Shown piece by piece: positions 37,960-47,486 of a stretch of 64,000 bases of DNA. The translations under genes and the position numbers were made by a program. The notes under the pieces are model-generated. The model was not told the origin of the DNA. It worked only from the letters and a program-made list of their open reading frames with translations, and ran no database searches. Origin of the DNA: Novosphingobium sp. IK01 (GTDB taxonomy: Bacteria > Pseudomonadota > Alphaproteobacteria > Sphingomonadales > Sphingomonadaceae); contig NZ_BTFW01000001.1 of NCBI RefSeq assembly GCF_033242265.1, positions 3,245,001 through 3,309,000 on the forward strand, in the 5' to 3' direction. Within the stretch, counting starts at the first letter, position 1; each line of letters opens with the position of its first letter.

Positions 37960-38685
37960 ATGCGCACCGGCGTGATCGCGAAGAAGGTGGGTATGACCCG
38001 CCTGTTCCAGGAAGATGGTCGGCACGTTCCGGTCACCGTCCTGTCGCTCGAAGATTGCCAGGTGGTTTCGGTTCGTACCGCTGAACGTGACGGTTATGTC
38101 GCGCTCCAGCTCGGTGCTGGCGAAGCCAAGCAGAAGAACGTTGCCAAGCCGCAGCGCGAGCACTTTGCCAAGGCTGAAGTGCCGCTCAAGATGCAGGTCG
38201 CCGAGTTCCGCGTCGCCGACGACGCGACTCTCGAAGTCGGCTCGACCATCGCGGCTTCGCACTTCGTCACCGGCCAGTACGTCGACATCACCGGCCACAC
38301 GCAGGGCAAGGGCTTTGCGGGTGCCATGAAGCGTTGGGGCTTCGGCGGTATGCGCGCCACCCACGGCGTGTCGATCTCGCACCGTGCCCACGGTTCGACG
38401 GGTAACCGCCAGGATCCGGGTCGCGTCTTCAAGAACAAGAAGATGGCTGGTCACATGGGTGACCGTCAGCGCACCCAGCAGAACCTGGAAGTCGTCCGCA
38501 CCGACGATGCGCGTGGCCTGATCTTCGTCAAGGGCTCGGTCCCGGGCGCGAAGAACGGCTGGCTCCTCGTTCGTGACTCGGTCAAGGTCGATCGTCACGG
38601 CGATGCGCCCTATCCGGCCGGCCTCAAGGCCGCCAACACCAACGAAGTGGCTGCTCCCGTGGCTGCCGAAGGCCAGGAGGGCTAA
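37960..38685 (+). CDS. rplC: 50S ribosomal protein L3
   Basis: A 241-residue early-assembly 23S rRNA-binding protein that reaches toward the peptidyl transferase centre. The [20 protein letters not shown] segment contains the conserved Gln that PrmB methylates in E. coli. It is about 30 residues longer than E. coli L3 because of a C-terminal Ala/Glu-rich tail (after residue 215). It is followed by rplD after 2 bases. Confidence 0.97.
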   Translation: MRTGVIAKKVGMTRLFQEDGRHVPVTVLSLEDCQVVSVRTAERDGYVALQLGAGEAKQKNVAKPQREHFAKAEVPLKMQVAEFRVADDATLEVGSTIAASHFVTGQYVDITGHTQGKGFAGAMKRWGFGGMRATHGVSISHRAHGSTGNRQDPGRVFKNKKMAGHMGDRQRTQQNLEVVRTDDARGLIFVKGSVPGAKNGWLLVRDSVKVDRHGDAPYPAGLKAANTNEVAAPVAAEGQEG

Positions 38686-38687
38686 TC

Positions 38688-39311
38688 ATGAAGGTTCAGG
38701 TCCTCAATCTGGACGGTTCGGCCGCTGGCGACGTGGAACTCTCGGATGCCGTGTTCGGTCTCGAACCGCGCGCCGACATTCTCCACCGCGTCGTTACCTG
38801 GCAGCTTGAAAACCGTCGTGGCACGGCCCGTGGCGCTCGCGAGCGTTCGGACGTGGCTCGCACCGGCAAGAAGTTCGGTCGTCAAAAGGGTGGTGGTACC
38901 GCTCGTCACGGTGACCGCAAGGCGCCCGTGTTCATCGGCGGTGGCAAGGCCCACGGTCCGCGCGTCCGCGACTTCAGCGTTTCGCTGAACAAGAAGGTCC
39001 GTGCGCTGGGTCTCAAGATGGCTCTGTCGTCGAAGGCGCAGGGCGGTCTGGTCGTTGTCGACAGCCTGGAACTGGCTGATGCCAAGACCAAGGTGCTGGC
39101 CGGCACGCTCGCCAAGGCAGGCTTCGGCAAGAAGGTGCTCGTCGTGGACGGTGAACAGGTCAACGAGGGCTTCGCCCGCGCTGCCCGCAACATCGTTGGC
39201 GTGAACGTGCTCCCCGCGATCGGCGCCAATGTCTACGACATCCTGAAGCATGATACGCTGGTGCTCACCCGCGCCGCTGTCGAAAAGCTGGAGGCCCGTT
39301 TCAATGGCTAA
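38688..39311 (+). CDS. rplD: 50S ribosomal protein L4
   Basis: A 207-residue protein lining the peptide exit tunnel. The extended loop with [20 protein letters not shown] is present, the part where erythromycin-resistance changes map. In E. coli L4 regulates the S10 operon. Its last 8 bases overlap the rplW start, so the two are translationally coupled. Confidence 0.98.
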   Translation: MKVQVLNLDGSAAGDVELSDAVFGLEPRADILHRVVTWQLENRRGTARGARERSDVARTGKKFGRQKGGGTARHGDRKAPVFIGGGKAHGPRVRDFSVSLNKKVRALGLKMALSSKAQGGLVVVDSLELADAKTKVLAGTLAKAGFGKKVLVVDGEQVNEGFARAARNIVGVNVLPAIGANVYDILKHDTLVLTRAAVEKLEARFNG

Positions 39312-39609
39312 GGACGCAATCGACACGCGTCACTACGACGTGATCGTGGCTCCCCACATCACTGAAAAGGCGACGCTGCTGAGCGAAAACAATGCCGTGG
39401 TCTTCAAGGTTGCCGACAAGGCGACCAAGCCGGAGATCAAGGCGGCGGTGGAAGCCCTCTTCAATGTCACGGTCACCAAGGTGAACACGCTGACCCAGAA
39501 GGGTAAGACCAAGCGCTGGAAGGGCAAGCCCTACAAGCGCACCGACGTCAAGAAGGCCGTCGTGACCCTGGCTGCTGGCCAGTCGATCGACGTCACCAGC
39601 GGTATCTGA
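39304..39609 (+). CDS. rplW: 50S ribosomal protein L23
   Basis: A 101-residue protein at the tunnel exit, the docking site for trigger factor and SRP. Starts [25 protein letters not shown] and [18 protein letters not shown] are family-typical, as is the loop [18 protein letters not shown] 39304 lies inside the end of rplD. Confidence 0.98.
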   Translation: MAKDAIDTRHYDVIVAPHITEKATLLSENNAVVFKVADKATKPEIKAAVEALFNVTVTKVNTLTQKGKTKRWKGKPYKRTDVKKAVVTLAAGQSIDVTSGI

Positions 39610-39625
39610 GGCGAAGGCATAGACC

Positions 39626-40462
39626 ATGGCACTCAAGAGCTATAACCCGACCAGCCCCGCCCGTCGCGGCCTGGTCCTCGTCGACAAGTCGGCGCTCTGG
39701 AAGGGCAAGCCTGTCAAGGCTCTGACCGAAGGCAAGAGCAAGACCGGCGGCCGTAACAACAAGGGCCACGTGACTTCGCGCGGCATTGCTGGCGGTCACA
39801 AGCAGAAGTACCGCTTCATCGACTTCAAGCGTCGTAAGTGGGACATGCCGGCCACCGTCGAACGTCTGGAATACGACCCCAACCGCACCGCGTTCATCGC
39901 CCTCATCACGTATGAAGACGGTGAACAGGCCTACATCCTGGCGCCTCAGCGCCTGGCCGTTGGCGACGTGGTGGTTGCCGGTGAAAAGACCGACGTGAAG
40001 CCGGGCAATGCGATGCTCCTGTCGCAGATGCCGGTTGGTACCATCATCCACAACGTGGAAATGAAGCCGGGCAAGGGCGGTCAGATCGCCCGTTCGGCTG
40101 GTACTTACGTGCAGCTGGTCGGTCGTGACCGCGGCATGGTGATCGTTCGCCTGAACTCGGGCGAGCAGCGCTACCTGCGTGGCGACTGCATGGGCACCGT
40201 CGGCGCCGTGTCGAACCCCGACAACTCGAACCAGAACCTTGCCAAGGCCGGTCGTAACCGCTGGCTTGGCCGTCGCCCGCTGACGCGTGGTGTGGCGAAG
40301 AACCCGGTCGACCACCCGCACGGTGGTGGTGAAGGCCGCACCTCGGGTGGCCGTCATCCGGTTACGCCGTGGGGCAAGCCGACCAAGGGCGCCCGCACCC
40401 GTCACAACAAGCAGACGGACAAGTTCATCATTCGTTCGCGCCACGCGAAGAAGAAGAGGTAA
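39626..40462 (+). CDS. rplB: 50S ribosomal protein L2
   Basis: A 278-residue universally conserved protein needed for subunit association and peptidyl transferase activity. [18 protein letters not shown], with the conserved catalytic-region His, is intact near residue 225, and the OB/SH3-like core is complete. It lies 16 bases after rplW. Confidence 0.98.
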   Translation: MALKSYNPTSPARRGLVLVDKSALWKGKPVKALTEGKSKTGGRNNKGHVTSRGIAGGHKQKYRFIDFKRRKWDMPATVERLEYDPNRTAFIALITYEDGEQAYILAPQRLAVGDVVVAGEKTDVKPGNAMLLSQMPVGTIIHNVEMKPGKGGQIARSAGTYVQLVGRDRGMVIVRLNSGEQRYLRGDCMGTVGAVSNPDNSNQNLAKAGRNRWLGRRPLTRGVAKNPVDHPHGGGEGRTSGGRHPVTPWGKPTKGARTRHNKQTDKFIIRSRHAKKKR

Positions 40463-40468
40463 GACCAC

Positions 40469-40747
40469 ATGGCACGTTCCGTCTGGAAGGGCCCCTTCGT
40501 CGACCTGCACCTCCTGAAGAAGGCCGAAGTGGCCCAGGATGCTGGCAGCCGCGCTGGCCCGATCAAGACCTGGTCGCGTCGTTCGACCATCATTCCGCAG
40601 TTCGTTGGCCTGACGTTCAACGTCTACAACGGGCAGAAGTTCATCCCCGTCTCCGTGAGCGAAGAGATGGTCGGCCACAAGCTTGGCGAATTTGCGCCCA
40701 CGCGCAACTTCCCCGGCCACGCCGCTGACAAGAAGGGCAAGCGCTGA
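40469..40747 (+). CDS. rpsS: 30S ribosomal protein S19
   Basis: A 92-residue 30S head protein contacting S13 and the A-site side. [18 protein letters not shown] and [16 protein letters not shown] are canonical. Its stop overlaps the start of rplV by one base (TGATG). Confidence 0.98.
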   Translation: MARSVWKGPFVDLHLLKKAEVAQDAGSRAGPIKTWSRRSTIIPQFVGLTFNVYNGQKFIPVSVSEEMVGHKLGEFAPTRNFPGHAADKKGKR

Positions 40748-41124
40748 TGAGCAAGTCTGCAGCTCCCCGCCGCGTCGGTGAAAAGGAAGCTCTTGCGGTC
40801 AACACCACGATCCGTGGTTCGGCCCAGAAGCTCAACCTGGTCGCCGCCCTCATCCGCGGCATGAAGGCGGAAGACGCCCTCAATGTCCTGACCTTCTCGA
40901 AGAAGGCCATGGCGGTTGATGCCCGCAAGGTGCTCGCCTCGGCGATCGCCAACGCGGAAAACAACCACAACCTGGACGTCGACTCGCTGGTCGTGGCGGA
41001 AGCCTCGGTCGGCAAGTCGATCACGATGAAGCGCTTCCACACCCGTGGTCGCGGCAAGTCGACCCGCATCCTGAAGCCGTTTTCGCGTCTTCGGATCGTC
41101 GTCCGTGAAGTCGAGGAGGCCTGA
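40747..41124 (+). CDS. rplV: 50S ribosomal protein L22
   Basis: A 125-residue tunnel-wall protein. The beta-hairpin part ([20 protein letters not shown]) that extends into the exit tunnel is complete. A short N-terminal extension ([14 protein letters not shown]) precedes the core. It overlaps rpsS by one base and precedes rpsC by 3. Confidence 0.98.
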   Translation: MSKSAAPRRVGEKEALAVNTTIRGSAQKLNLVAALIRGMKAEDALNVLTFSKKAMAVDARKVLASAIANAENNHNLDVDSLVVAEASVGKSITMKRFHTRGRGKSTRILKPFSRLRIVVREVEEA

Positions 41125-41127
41125 TCC

Positions 41128-41823
41128 ATGGGTCACAAGTCGAACCCCATCGGTCTGCGTCTGCAGATCAACCGCACCTGGGACAGCCGCTGGTACGCCG
41201 AAGGGCGCAACTATCAGCAGCTGCTGAAGGAAGACCTTCAGATCCGCAAGTTCATCGTCGAAAGCCTGCCCCAGGCAGCGATTTCGAAGGTGGTGATCGA
41301 GCGTCCGGCCAAGCTGTGCCGCATCTCGATCTACGCGGCCCGTCCCGGTGTGATCATCGGCAAGAAGGGCGCGGACATCGAAAAGCTCCGCGCCAAGCTT
41401 GCCAAGCTCACCAACAGCGACGTGAAGCTGAACATCGTTGAAATCCGCAAGCCGGAAATCGATGCCAAGCTCGTTGCCCAGGGCATTGCCGACCAGCTCG
41501 TCCGTCGCGTGGCGTTCCGCCGTGCGATGAAGCGCGCCGTTCAGTCGGCCCTGCGTCTTGGTGCCGAAGGCATCAAGATCACCTGCGGCGGCCGTCTCGG
41601 CGGGGCGGAAATCGCCCGCGTCGAATGGTACCGTGAAGGTCGCGTTCCGCTGCACACCCTGCGCGCGAACATCGACTACGCCGAAGCCGAAGCCCACACC
41701 GCCTACGGCGTGATCGGCATCAAGACCTGGATCTTCAAGGGCGAGATCCTGGGTCATGACCCGCTGGCGCAGGATCGCCTGATGCTGGAAGCACAGACTT
41801 CCGGCGTCCGTCCGGCGCGCTGA
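41128..41823 (+). CDS. rpsC: 30S ribosomal protein S3
   Basis: A 231-residue protein of the mRNA entry channel. [12 protein letters not shown] opens the N domain, the KH motif [15 protein letters not shown] lies near residue 73, and the C-terminal domain has [20 protein letters not shown]. Full length. Confidence 0.98.
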   Translation: MGHKSNPIGLRLQINRTWDSRWYAEGRNYQQLLKEDLQIRKFIVESLPQAAISKVVIERPAKLCRISIYAARPGVIIGKKGADIEKLRAKLAKLTNSDVKLNIVEIRKPEIDAKLVAQGIADQLVRRVAFRRAMKRAVQSALRLGAEGIKITCGGRLGGAEIARVEWYREGRVPLHTLRANIDYAEAEAHTAYGVIGIKTWIFKGEILGHDPLAQDRLMLEAQTSGVRPAR

Positions 41824-41845
41824 GGCTTGAGGATAGGCTAGCACC

Positions 41846-42280
41846 ATGCTGCAACCCAAGAAGACCAAGTTCCGCAAGGCGTTCAAGGGCCGTCTCCACG
41901 GCAACGCCAAGGGCGGCACCGACCTCAATTTCGGTTCGTACGGCCTCAAGGCCCTCGAACCGGAACGGGTCACCGCTCGTCAGATCGAAGCGGCTCGCCG
42001 CGCGATCACCCGCCACATCAAGCGCCAGGGTCGTCTCTGGATCCGCGTGTTCCCCGACCTTCCGGTGACCAAGAAGCCGGCCGAAGTCCGCCAGGGCAAG
42101 GGCAAGGGTTCGGTGGAATACTGGGCCGCTCGTGTGAAGCCCGGCAAGATCCTGTTCGAACTGGATGGCGTCGCCGGCCCGCTGGCCGCCGAAGCGTTCA
42201 GCCGCGCAGCGATGAAGCTGCCGATCAAGACCAAGGTCGTTGCTCGCCTCGGCGACACTTCGCACCTTGGTGGCGAGTAA
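41846..42280 (+). CDS. rplP: 50S ribosomal protein L16
   Basis: A 144-residue protein at the A-site tRNA elbow. [16 protein letters not shown] and [21 protein letters not shown] are canonical, as is the basic loop around [13 protein letters not shown]. It precedes rpmC by 9 bases with an AAGGAG ribosome binding site between. Confidence 0.98.
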   Translation: MLQPKKTKFRKAFKGRLHGNAKGGTDLNFGSYGLKALEPERVTARQIEAARRAITRHIKRQGRLWIRVFPDLPVTKKPAEVRQGKGKGSVEYWAARVKPGKILFELDGVAGPLAAEAFSRAAMKLPIKTKVVARLGDTSHLGGE

Positions 42281-42289
42281 GGAGTAGGA

Positions 42290-42496
42290 ATGATGGCTAA
42301 GTTCGAAGACCTCCGCGTCAAGAGCGACGACCAGCTTACTGCTGACCTCGCCGAGCTGAAGCGCGAACAGTTCAACCTGCGCTTCCAGGCGGCTACCAGC
42401 CAGCTGGAACGTCCCGCGCGCATCAAGGAAGTGCGCCGCGACATCGCGCGGATCAAGACCTTGCAGGGCGAGCGCGCTCGCACTGCCAAGGCTTAA
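42290..42496 (+). CDS. rpmC: 50S ribosomal protein L29
   Basis: A 68-residue two-helix protein near the tunnel exit. Features are [20 protein letters not shown] and the arginine-rich second helix [13 protein letters not shown]. Two adjacent ATGs (42290, 42293) are possible; the second gives the usual MAKFEDLR start. The AAGGAG at 42279-42284 suits either. Confidence 0.97.
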   Translation: MMAKFEDLRVKSDDQLTADLAELKREQFNLRFQAATSQLERPARIKEVRRDIARIKTLQGERARTAKA

Positions 42497-42507
42497 GGAG
42501 ACACACG

Positions 42508-42777
42508 ATGCCCAAGCGTATCCTGATCGGGACCGTGGTTTCCGACAAGACCGACAAGACCGTGGTCGTGAAGGTCGAGCGCAAGGTGAAGCACCCGCTC
42601 TACGGGAAGATCATCCGTCGCTCGAAGAAGTATCACGCCCACGACGAGGCGAATGCCTTCAAGACCGGCGAGACGGTGCGGATCGAAGAGACTTCGCCCT
42701 ACTCGAAGCTGAAGACCTGGAAGGTTATCGACCGGGTTCAGGCCGGCAAGACCGCCGCGATCGAAGCGGACGTTTGA
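42508..42777 (+). CDS. rpsQ: 30S ribosomal protein S17
   Basis: An 89-residue OB-fold protein binding the 5' domain of 16S rRNA. It contains [19 protein letters not shown] and [18 protein letters not shown]. Last gene of the S10 operon by E. coli definition; an 88-base gap follows before rplN. Confidence 0.98.
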   Translation: MPKRILIGTVVSDKTDKTVVVKVERKVKHPLYGKIIRRSKKYHAHDEANAFKTGETVRIEETSPYSKLKTWKVIDRVQAGKTAAIEADV

Positions 42778-42865
42778 CAAAACGTCCGTTCTCGGTCTTA
42801 GGGAGCGTCACGTTTTTGGAACTGCCGGACTGGTTCCGGCAAGCCAGTGAGAAGGAACCGGATCA

Positions 42866-43234
42866 ATGATCCAGATGCAATCCAATCTCGACGTCGCGGA
42901 CAACAGCGGCGCCAAGCGCGTCCAGTGCATCAAGGTGCTGGGCGGGTCGAAGCGTCGTACCGCGAGCGTCGGCGACATCATCGTGGTGTCGGTGAAGGAG
43001 GCGCAGCCCCGCGCCCGTGTCAAGAAGGGCGACGTCCATCGCGCGGTGATCGTGCGCACCAAGAAGGACGTTCGTCGTCCCGATGGCAGCGTCATCCGCT
43101 TTGACGGCAACGCTGCTGTGCTCGTCGGCAAGAACGAAGAGCCCATCGGCACCCGTATCTTCGGCCCCGTGGTCCGCGAACTTCGCGGCAAGGGCTTCAT
43201 GAAGATCATCTCGCTCGCGCCGGAGGTGCTGTAA
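42866..43234 (+). CDS. rplN: 50S ribosomal protein L14
   Basis: A 122-residue intersubunit bridge protein. [20 protein letters not shown] is canonical; the core runs through [16 protein letters not shown]. Starts the spc group; its stop overlaps the rplX start by one base. Confidence 0.98.
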   Translation: MIQMQSNLDVADNSGAKRVQCIKVLGGSKRRTASVGDIIVVSVKEAQPRARVKKGDVHRAVIVRTKKDVRRPDGSVIRFDGNAAVLVGKNEEPIGTRIFGPVVRELRGKGFMKIISLAPEVL

Positions 43235-43551
43235 TGGCTGCCGCCAAGATCAAGAAGGGCGACACCGTCGTCGTTCGCACGGGCAAGGACAAGGGCCGCA
43301 CGGGCACCGTGCTCCAGGTTCTGCCCAAGGATGACAAGGTGGTCGTGGGTGGCGTGAACATCGCTGCCCGTCACCGCAAGCCGAGCCAGTCGAACCCGCA
43401 GGGCGGCATCGACCGCTTCGAGGCTCCGCTGCACATCTCGAAGGTTGCCGTGGCCGACAAGGATGGCAAGCCCACCCGCGTCCGCTTCGAAACCCGCGAT
43501 GGCAAGAAGGTCCGCGTGGCCGTCAAGTCCGGGGAGGCCATCGATGGCTGA
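43234..43551 (+). CDS. rplX: 50S ribosomal protein L24
   Basis: A 105-residue assembly initiator protein. The KOW motif is [20 protein letters not shown] at the N terminus, then [20 protein letters not shown]. Its end overlaps rplE by 8 bases. Confidence 0.98.
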   Translation: MAAAKIKKGDTVVVRTGKDKGRTGTVLQVLPKDDKVVVGGVNIAARHRKPSQSNPQGGIDRFEAPLHISKVAVADKDGKPTRVRFETRDGKKVRVAVKSGEAIDG

Positions 43552-44125
43552 CAAGTACACTCCGCGCCTGAAGGGCAAGTACGACGCCGAGATCGCTGCC
43601 GCGATGAAGGCGAAGTTCGGCTACAAGAACGACCTTGAAATTCCGCGTATCGAAAAGATCACGCTGAACATGGGCGTTGGCGAAGCGAGCCAGGACAAGA
43701 AGAAGGTCCAGACCGCCGCCGCCGAAATGGAACTGATCGCCGGTCAGAAGCCGGTTGTCACCAAGGCCAAGAAGTCGATCGCGCAGTTCAAGCTGCGCGA
43801 AGGCATGCCGATCGGTTGCAAGGTCACCCTGCGCCGTGAACGCATGTACGAATTCCTGGATCGTCTGATCACCATCGCGATGCCCCGCATCCGCGACTTC
43901 CGCGGGCTCAACCCGAAGTCGTTCGACGGCCGTGGCAACTATGCGATGGGTCTCAAGGAACAGATCATTTTCCCTGAGATCAGCTACGACCAGATCGACA
44001 AGGTGCGCGGTCTCGACATCATCGTGACCACCTCCGCGAAGACCGACGACGAGGCGCGTGAGCTGCTTCGCCTTTTCGGTTTCCCGTTCCCGCAGGAAGC
44101 CGCCGAACAGGCGCAGGCCGCCTGA
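43544..44125 (+). CDS. rplE: 50S ribosomal protein L5
   Basis: A 193-residue 5S rRNA-binding protein. [20 protein letters not shown] and [20 protein letters not shown] are canonical. ATG 43544 ([10 protein letters not shown]) lies inside rplX; the frame is open further upstream without family similarity. The C terminus is about 12 residues longer than in E. coli. Confidence 0.98.
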   Translation: MADKYTPRLKGKYDAEIAAAMKAKFGYKNDLEIPRIEKITLNMGVGEASQDKKKVQTAAAEMELIAGQKPVVTKAKKSIAQFKLREGMPIGCKVTLRRERMYEFLDRLITIAMPRIRDFRGLNPKSFDGRGNYAMGLKEQIIFPEISYDQIDKVRGLDIIVTTSAKTDDEARELLRLFGFPFPQEAAEQAQAA

Positions 44126-44153
44126 AGCCAGTCATAGGAAAGAGCTTAAGTCC

Positions 44154-44459
44154 ATGGCGAAACTGAGTTCGATCAACAAGAACGAGCGTCGCAAGAAGCT
44201 CGTTGAAAAGTTTGCGGCCAAGTATGCCGCGCTCAAGGCCACTGCCGACGACGAGTCGCTCGATGAAACCGAGCGCCTCATTGCCCGTCTGAAGATGGCC
44301 GAGCTGCCGCGTAACGCTAACCCGACGCGCGTCCGCAACCGTTGCAACACCACCGGCCGCCCGCGTGGCTACTACCGCAAGTTCGGCCTCTGCCGCGTCG
44401 AACTGCGCGATCTCGCCAACAAGGGGCTCATCCCCGGCGTGACGAAGTCGAGCTGGTAA
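44154..44459 (+). CDS. rpsN: 30S ribosomal protein S14 (zinc-free type)
   Basis: A 101-residue C-minus form: only two isolated cysteines are present and no CxxC zinc knuckle, so no zinc is required. [20 protein letters not shown] and the KSSW terminus are canonical for the long form. The start is ATG 44154. Confidence 0.98.
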   Translation: MAKLSSINKNERRKKLVEKFAAKYAALKATADDESLDETERLIARLKMAELPRNANPTRVRNRCNTTGRPRGYYRKFGLCRVELRDLANKGLIPGVTKSSW

Positions 44460-44471
44460 GGAGCCTCATCG

Positions 44472-44867
44472 ATGGCATTGACCGACCCCCTGGGTGATAT
44501 GCTCACCCGTATCCGCAACGGCCAGCAGGCGAAGAAGGACTCGGTCCTCTCGCCCGCTTCCAAGCTGCGTGCGCACGTTCTCGAAGTTCTTCAGCGCGAA
44601 GGCTATATCCGCGGCTTCAGCGAGGACGCCACCGGCGCCCACCCGCAGCTGCGCATCGAGCTGAAGTATTTCGAAGGCCAGCCCGCGATCAAGCATGTGG
44701 CCCGCGTCTCCAAGCCCGGCCGCCGCGTCTATTCGGGTTCCAAGGAACTCCCGATCGTGCGCAACGGCCTTGGCATCACCATCGTTTCGACGCCCAAGGG
44801 CGTGCTCTCGGACGCCGAAGCACGCGCTGCCAACGTCGGCGGTGAAGTGCTCGCGGAGGTGTTCTGA
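44472..44867 (+). CDS. rpsH: 30S ribosomal protein S8
   Basis: A 131-residue central-domain 16S rRNA-binding protein. [20 protein letters not shown] starts the N domain and [20 protein letters not shown] ends the C domain. In E. coli it is the spc-operon repressor. It overlaps the rplF start by one base. Confidence 0.98.
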   Translation: MALTDPLGDMLTRIRNGQQAKKDSVLSPASKLRAHVLEVLQREGYIRGFSEDATGAHPQLRIELKYFEGQPAIKHVARVSKPGRRVYSGSKELPIVRNGLGITIVSTPKGVLSDAEARAANVGGEVLAEVF

Positions 44868-45400
44868 TGAGCCGCATCGGCAAGAAGCCGGTGGCGATCC
44901 CGAGTGGCGTCACCGCTGACATCGCGAACGGTCAGCTGACCGTGAAGGGCCCCAAGGGCGCCCTCACGCTGAGCCTGGTCGACGAGATCGTCTACGCCGT
45001 CGAAGACGGTGCGATCTCGGTGCAGCCTGCCAACGACACCAAGCGCGCTCGCGCGTTCTGGGGCATGCAGCGCACGCTCGTCTCCAACCTCGTCACCGGC
45101 GTGACCGAAGGCTACACCAAGGTCCTTCAGATCACCGGCGTCGGCTACCGTGCGAACATTCAGGGCAAGAACCTGAAGCTTCAGCTCGGCTACAGCCACG
45201 ACGTGGATTTCGCCGTGCCGGAAGGCATCGAGATCAAGACCCCGGATAACACCACGGTCGAAATCTCGGGTATCGACAAGCAGAAGGTCGGCCAGGTTGC
45301 GGCCGAGATCCGTCGCTGGCGCAAGCCCGAACCCTACAAGGGCAAGGGTATCAAGTACCGCGGCGAGTTCATCTTCCGCAAGGAAGGGAAGAAGAAGTAA
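44867..45400 (+). CDS. rplF: 50S ribosomal protein L6
   Basis: A 177-residue two-repeat protein near the sarcin-ricin loop. [15 protein letters not shown] starts it and [16 protein letters not shown] gives the C-terminal signature. It overlaps rplR by one base. Confidence 0.98.
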   Translation: MSRIGKKPVAIPSGVTADIANGQLTVKGPKGALTLSLVDEIVYAVEDGAISVQPANDTKRARAFWGMQRTLVSNLVTGVTEGYTKVLQITGVGYRANIQGKNLKLQLGYSHDVDFAVPEGIEIKTPDNTTVEISGIDKQKVGQVAAEIRRWRKPEPYKGKGIKYRGEFIFRKEGKKK

Positions 45401-45750
45401 TGGCAAAGCTGTCTCTCTTCGATCGCCGCCGTCGCCGCGTCCGCACCGCCCTCAAGGCGCGTGCGGGTGGCCGCCCGCGTCTCTCCGTGCACCGCACGGG
45501 CCGTCACATCTACGCCCAGATCATCGACGACGCGGCTGGCCGCACCGTGGCTTCGGCCTCGTCGCTGGTGAAGGGCGAGAAGTCGATCGGCGCCAACCTC
45601 GAAGCTGCTGCCCTCGTTGGCAAGCAGATCGCCGAAAAGGCCAAGGAAGCCGGTGTCACCACCGTCGTCTTCGACCGTGGCGGTTACCTGTTCCATGGCC
45701 GCGTCAAGGCGCTGGCTGACGCTGCCCGCGAAGGCGGGCTGGAGTTCTGA
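45400..45750 (+). CDS. rplR: 50S ribosomal protein L18
   Basis: A 116-residue 5S rRNA-binding protein. The [12 protein letters not shown] basic N terminus, then [18 protein letters not shown] and [20 protein letters not shown] are family-typical. It lies 2 bases before rpsE. Confidence 0.98.
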   Translation: MAKLSLFDRRRRRVRTALKARAGGRPRLSVHRTGRHIYAQIIDDAAGRTVASASSLVKGEKSIGANLEAAALVGKQIAEKAKEAGVTTVVFDRGGYLFHGRVKALADAAREGGLEF

Positions 45751-45752
45751 TC

Positions 45753-46472
45753 ATGGCTGACGAAACCAACCTGCAGGGCGAAGCCACTGCCGTCGTCGAA
45801 CAGACCGGTGGTGAGCAGCGCGAAGGTCGCGGTCGCGGTCGTGGCCGTGGCGGCGAGCGTGGCGAACGCGGTGAACGTGGCGGCCGTGGCCGTCGCGACG
45901 ACCGTCGTGGCCGCAACAACAACGACGAGGAACAGGGTGAGGAGCTGATCGAAAAGCTCGTTCACATCAACCGAGTCTCGAAGACCGTGAAGGGCGGCAA
46001 GCGCTTCGGCTTTGCAGCTCTCGTCGTGGTCGGCGACGGCAAGGGTCGCGTTGGCTTCGGCCACGGCAAGGCCCGCGAAGTGCCCGAAGCCATCACCAAG
46101 GCGACCGCTTCGGCCAAGAAGAAGATGGTCCGCGTTCCGCTCAAGGAAGGCCGCACCCTGCACCACGACGGCAAGGGCCGTTTTGGCGCCGGCAAGGTCA
46201 ATGTCCGCTCGGCTCCGGCCGGTACGGGCATCATCGCGGGCGGTCCGATGCGCGCCGTCTTCGAAAGCCTGGGCGTTCACGACGTGGTGACCAAGTCGGT
46301 CGGCACTTCGAACCCCTACAACATGATCCGCGCCACCTTCGACGCGCTGACCGACCAGACTTCGCCGAAGTCGGTTGCCCAGCGTCGTGGCAAGAAGGTT
46401 GCTGATCTGCTCGGCCGTGGTGGCGCTTCGCAAGTCGAAGCCGAAGCCGCTGCCGAAGCCATCGCGGAGTAA
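45753..46472 (+). CDS. rpsE: 30S ribosomal protein S5 with RG-rich N-terminal extension
   Basis: A 239-residue decoding-fidelity protein. The normal S5 core begins near residue 60 ([20 protein letters not shown]) and is complete, with [19 protein letters not shown] and [20 protein letters not shown]. Before it lies an extension of about 55 residues with Arg-Gly repeats (residues 24-54, [15 protein letters not shown] and similar), then an acidic patch. The tail roughly accounts for the excess over the 166-residue E. coli protein. Its role is unknown; nucleic-acid binding or phase behaviour is only suggested by composition. Confidence 0.97.
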   Translation: MADETNLQGEATAVVEQTGGEQREGRGRGRGRGGERGERGERGGRGRRDDRRGRNNNDEEQGEELIEKLVHINRVSKTVKGGKRFGFAALVVVGDGKGRVGFGHGKAREVPEAITKATASAKKKMVRVPLKEGRTLHHDGKGRFGAGKVNVRSAPAGTGIIAGGPMRAVFESLGVHDVVTKSVGTSNPYNMIRATFDALTDQTSPKSVAQRRGKKVADLLGRGGASQVEAEAAAEAIAE

Positions 46473-46478
46473 TCGGTC

Positions 46479-46655
46479 ATGGCTACGATCAAGATCAAGC
46501 AGATCGGTTCGCCGATCCGTCGCCCCGAACATCAGAAGAAGATTCTGACCGGTCTGGGCCTGGGCAAGATGAACCGCGTCGTCGAGGTGGAAGACACCGC
46601 CGAAGTGCGCGGCGCCATTGCCAAGCTGCCCCACATGGTGGCCGTGGTCGACTGA
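46479..46655 (+). CDS. rpmD: 50S ribosomal protein L30
   Basis: A 58-residue protein: [20 protein letters not shown], then [20 protein letters not shown] and a hydrophobic end (LPHMVAVVD). Full length. It lies 6 bases after rpsE and is followed by an intrinsic terminator. Confidence 0.97.
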   Translation: MATIKIKQIGSPIRRPEHQKKILTGLGLGKMNRVVEVEDTAEVRGAIAKLPHMVAVVD

Positions 46656-46686
46656 CCCGGTTGCCATAAGGCAAGCCTTCAGGAAG

Positions 46687-46717
46687 AGCCCCGGGCCGCA
46701 AGGTTCCGGGGCTTTTT
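46687..46717 (+). terminator. Intrinsic terminator after rpmD
   Basis: 8-bp arms AGCCCCGG (46687-46694) and CCGGGGCT (46706-46713), followed by TTTTT within 46713-46717. It separates rpmD from rplO, which begins 202 bases after the rpmD stop, so part of the spc operon is probably transcribed from a second promoter in 46718-46850. Confidence 0.82.
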
Positions 46718-46856
46718 CGTGGTCGGGTCTGGAAGGGCGGGGCCTTTACGCCATCCGAACCGCATGCGAATCGCCCGACAGGGGGTGACAAACCCGCGCT
46801 GATCGACTAGGGGCCCCGTTCCTCAAGCGCGACAAAAGCGAAAGCGAGTGCAGATT

Positions 46857-47336
46857 ATGAAGCTCAATCAGATTTCCGACAATGGCGGCGCCCGCAAGGG
46901 TCGCATGCGCGTGGGCCGTGGTATCGGCTCGGGCAAGGGCAAGACCGCCGGTCGCGGCCAGAAGGGCGCCAAGGCGCGTTCGGGCGTTTCGATCAACGGC
47001 TTTGAAGGCGGCCAGATGCCCCTTCACATGCGCATCCCGAAGCGCGGCTTCAACAACATCTTCGCCAAGGACTACGCCGAAGTGAACCTGGGCGCGATCC
47101 AGAAGTTCATCGACGCGGGCAAGCTCGACGTGTCGGGCGTGGTCGATCACGCGGCCCTGAAGGCTGCCGGTCTGGCCCGTGGTGGCAAGAACGGCGTGCG
47201 CCTGCTGGCCAAGGGCGAACTGACCACCAAGGTCAGCTTCAAGGTTGCCGGTGCCTCGAAGGGCGCCGTGGCTGCCGTTGAAAAGCTCGGCGGCGCGGTC
47301 GAAGTGACCGTCGTCAAGGCCGCTGCGGAGGCCTGA
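46857..47336 (+). CDS. rplO: 50S ribosomal protein L15
   Basis: A 159-residue protein of the 50S core. [20 protein letters not shown] and [18 protein letters not shown] are the signature glycine-rich arm. ATG 46857 is preferred over GTG 46848 by alignment to the family start. It precedes secY by 150 bases. Confidence 0.97.
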   Translation: MKLNQISDNGGARKGRMRVGRGIGSGKGKTAGRGQKGAKARSGVSINGFEGGQMPLHMRIPKRGFNNIFAKDYAEVNLGAIQKFIDAGKLDVSGVVDHAALKAAGLARGGKNGVRLLAKGELTTKVSFKVAGASKGAVAAVEKLGGAVEVTVVKAAAEA

Positions 47337-47486
47337 GGCCTTTAAATGACGTGAAGGTCGGGCGCGGGGGTTATTGCATCCCTGCGCCCTTCCTATATGG
47401 CCCTGATGGTATTTTCTCGTACCTCAGTGACGCGCTGCCCGCGGCCTTCGTGCCGTTCGGGCCCCAGCAAGGCTTGATACCCGACC

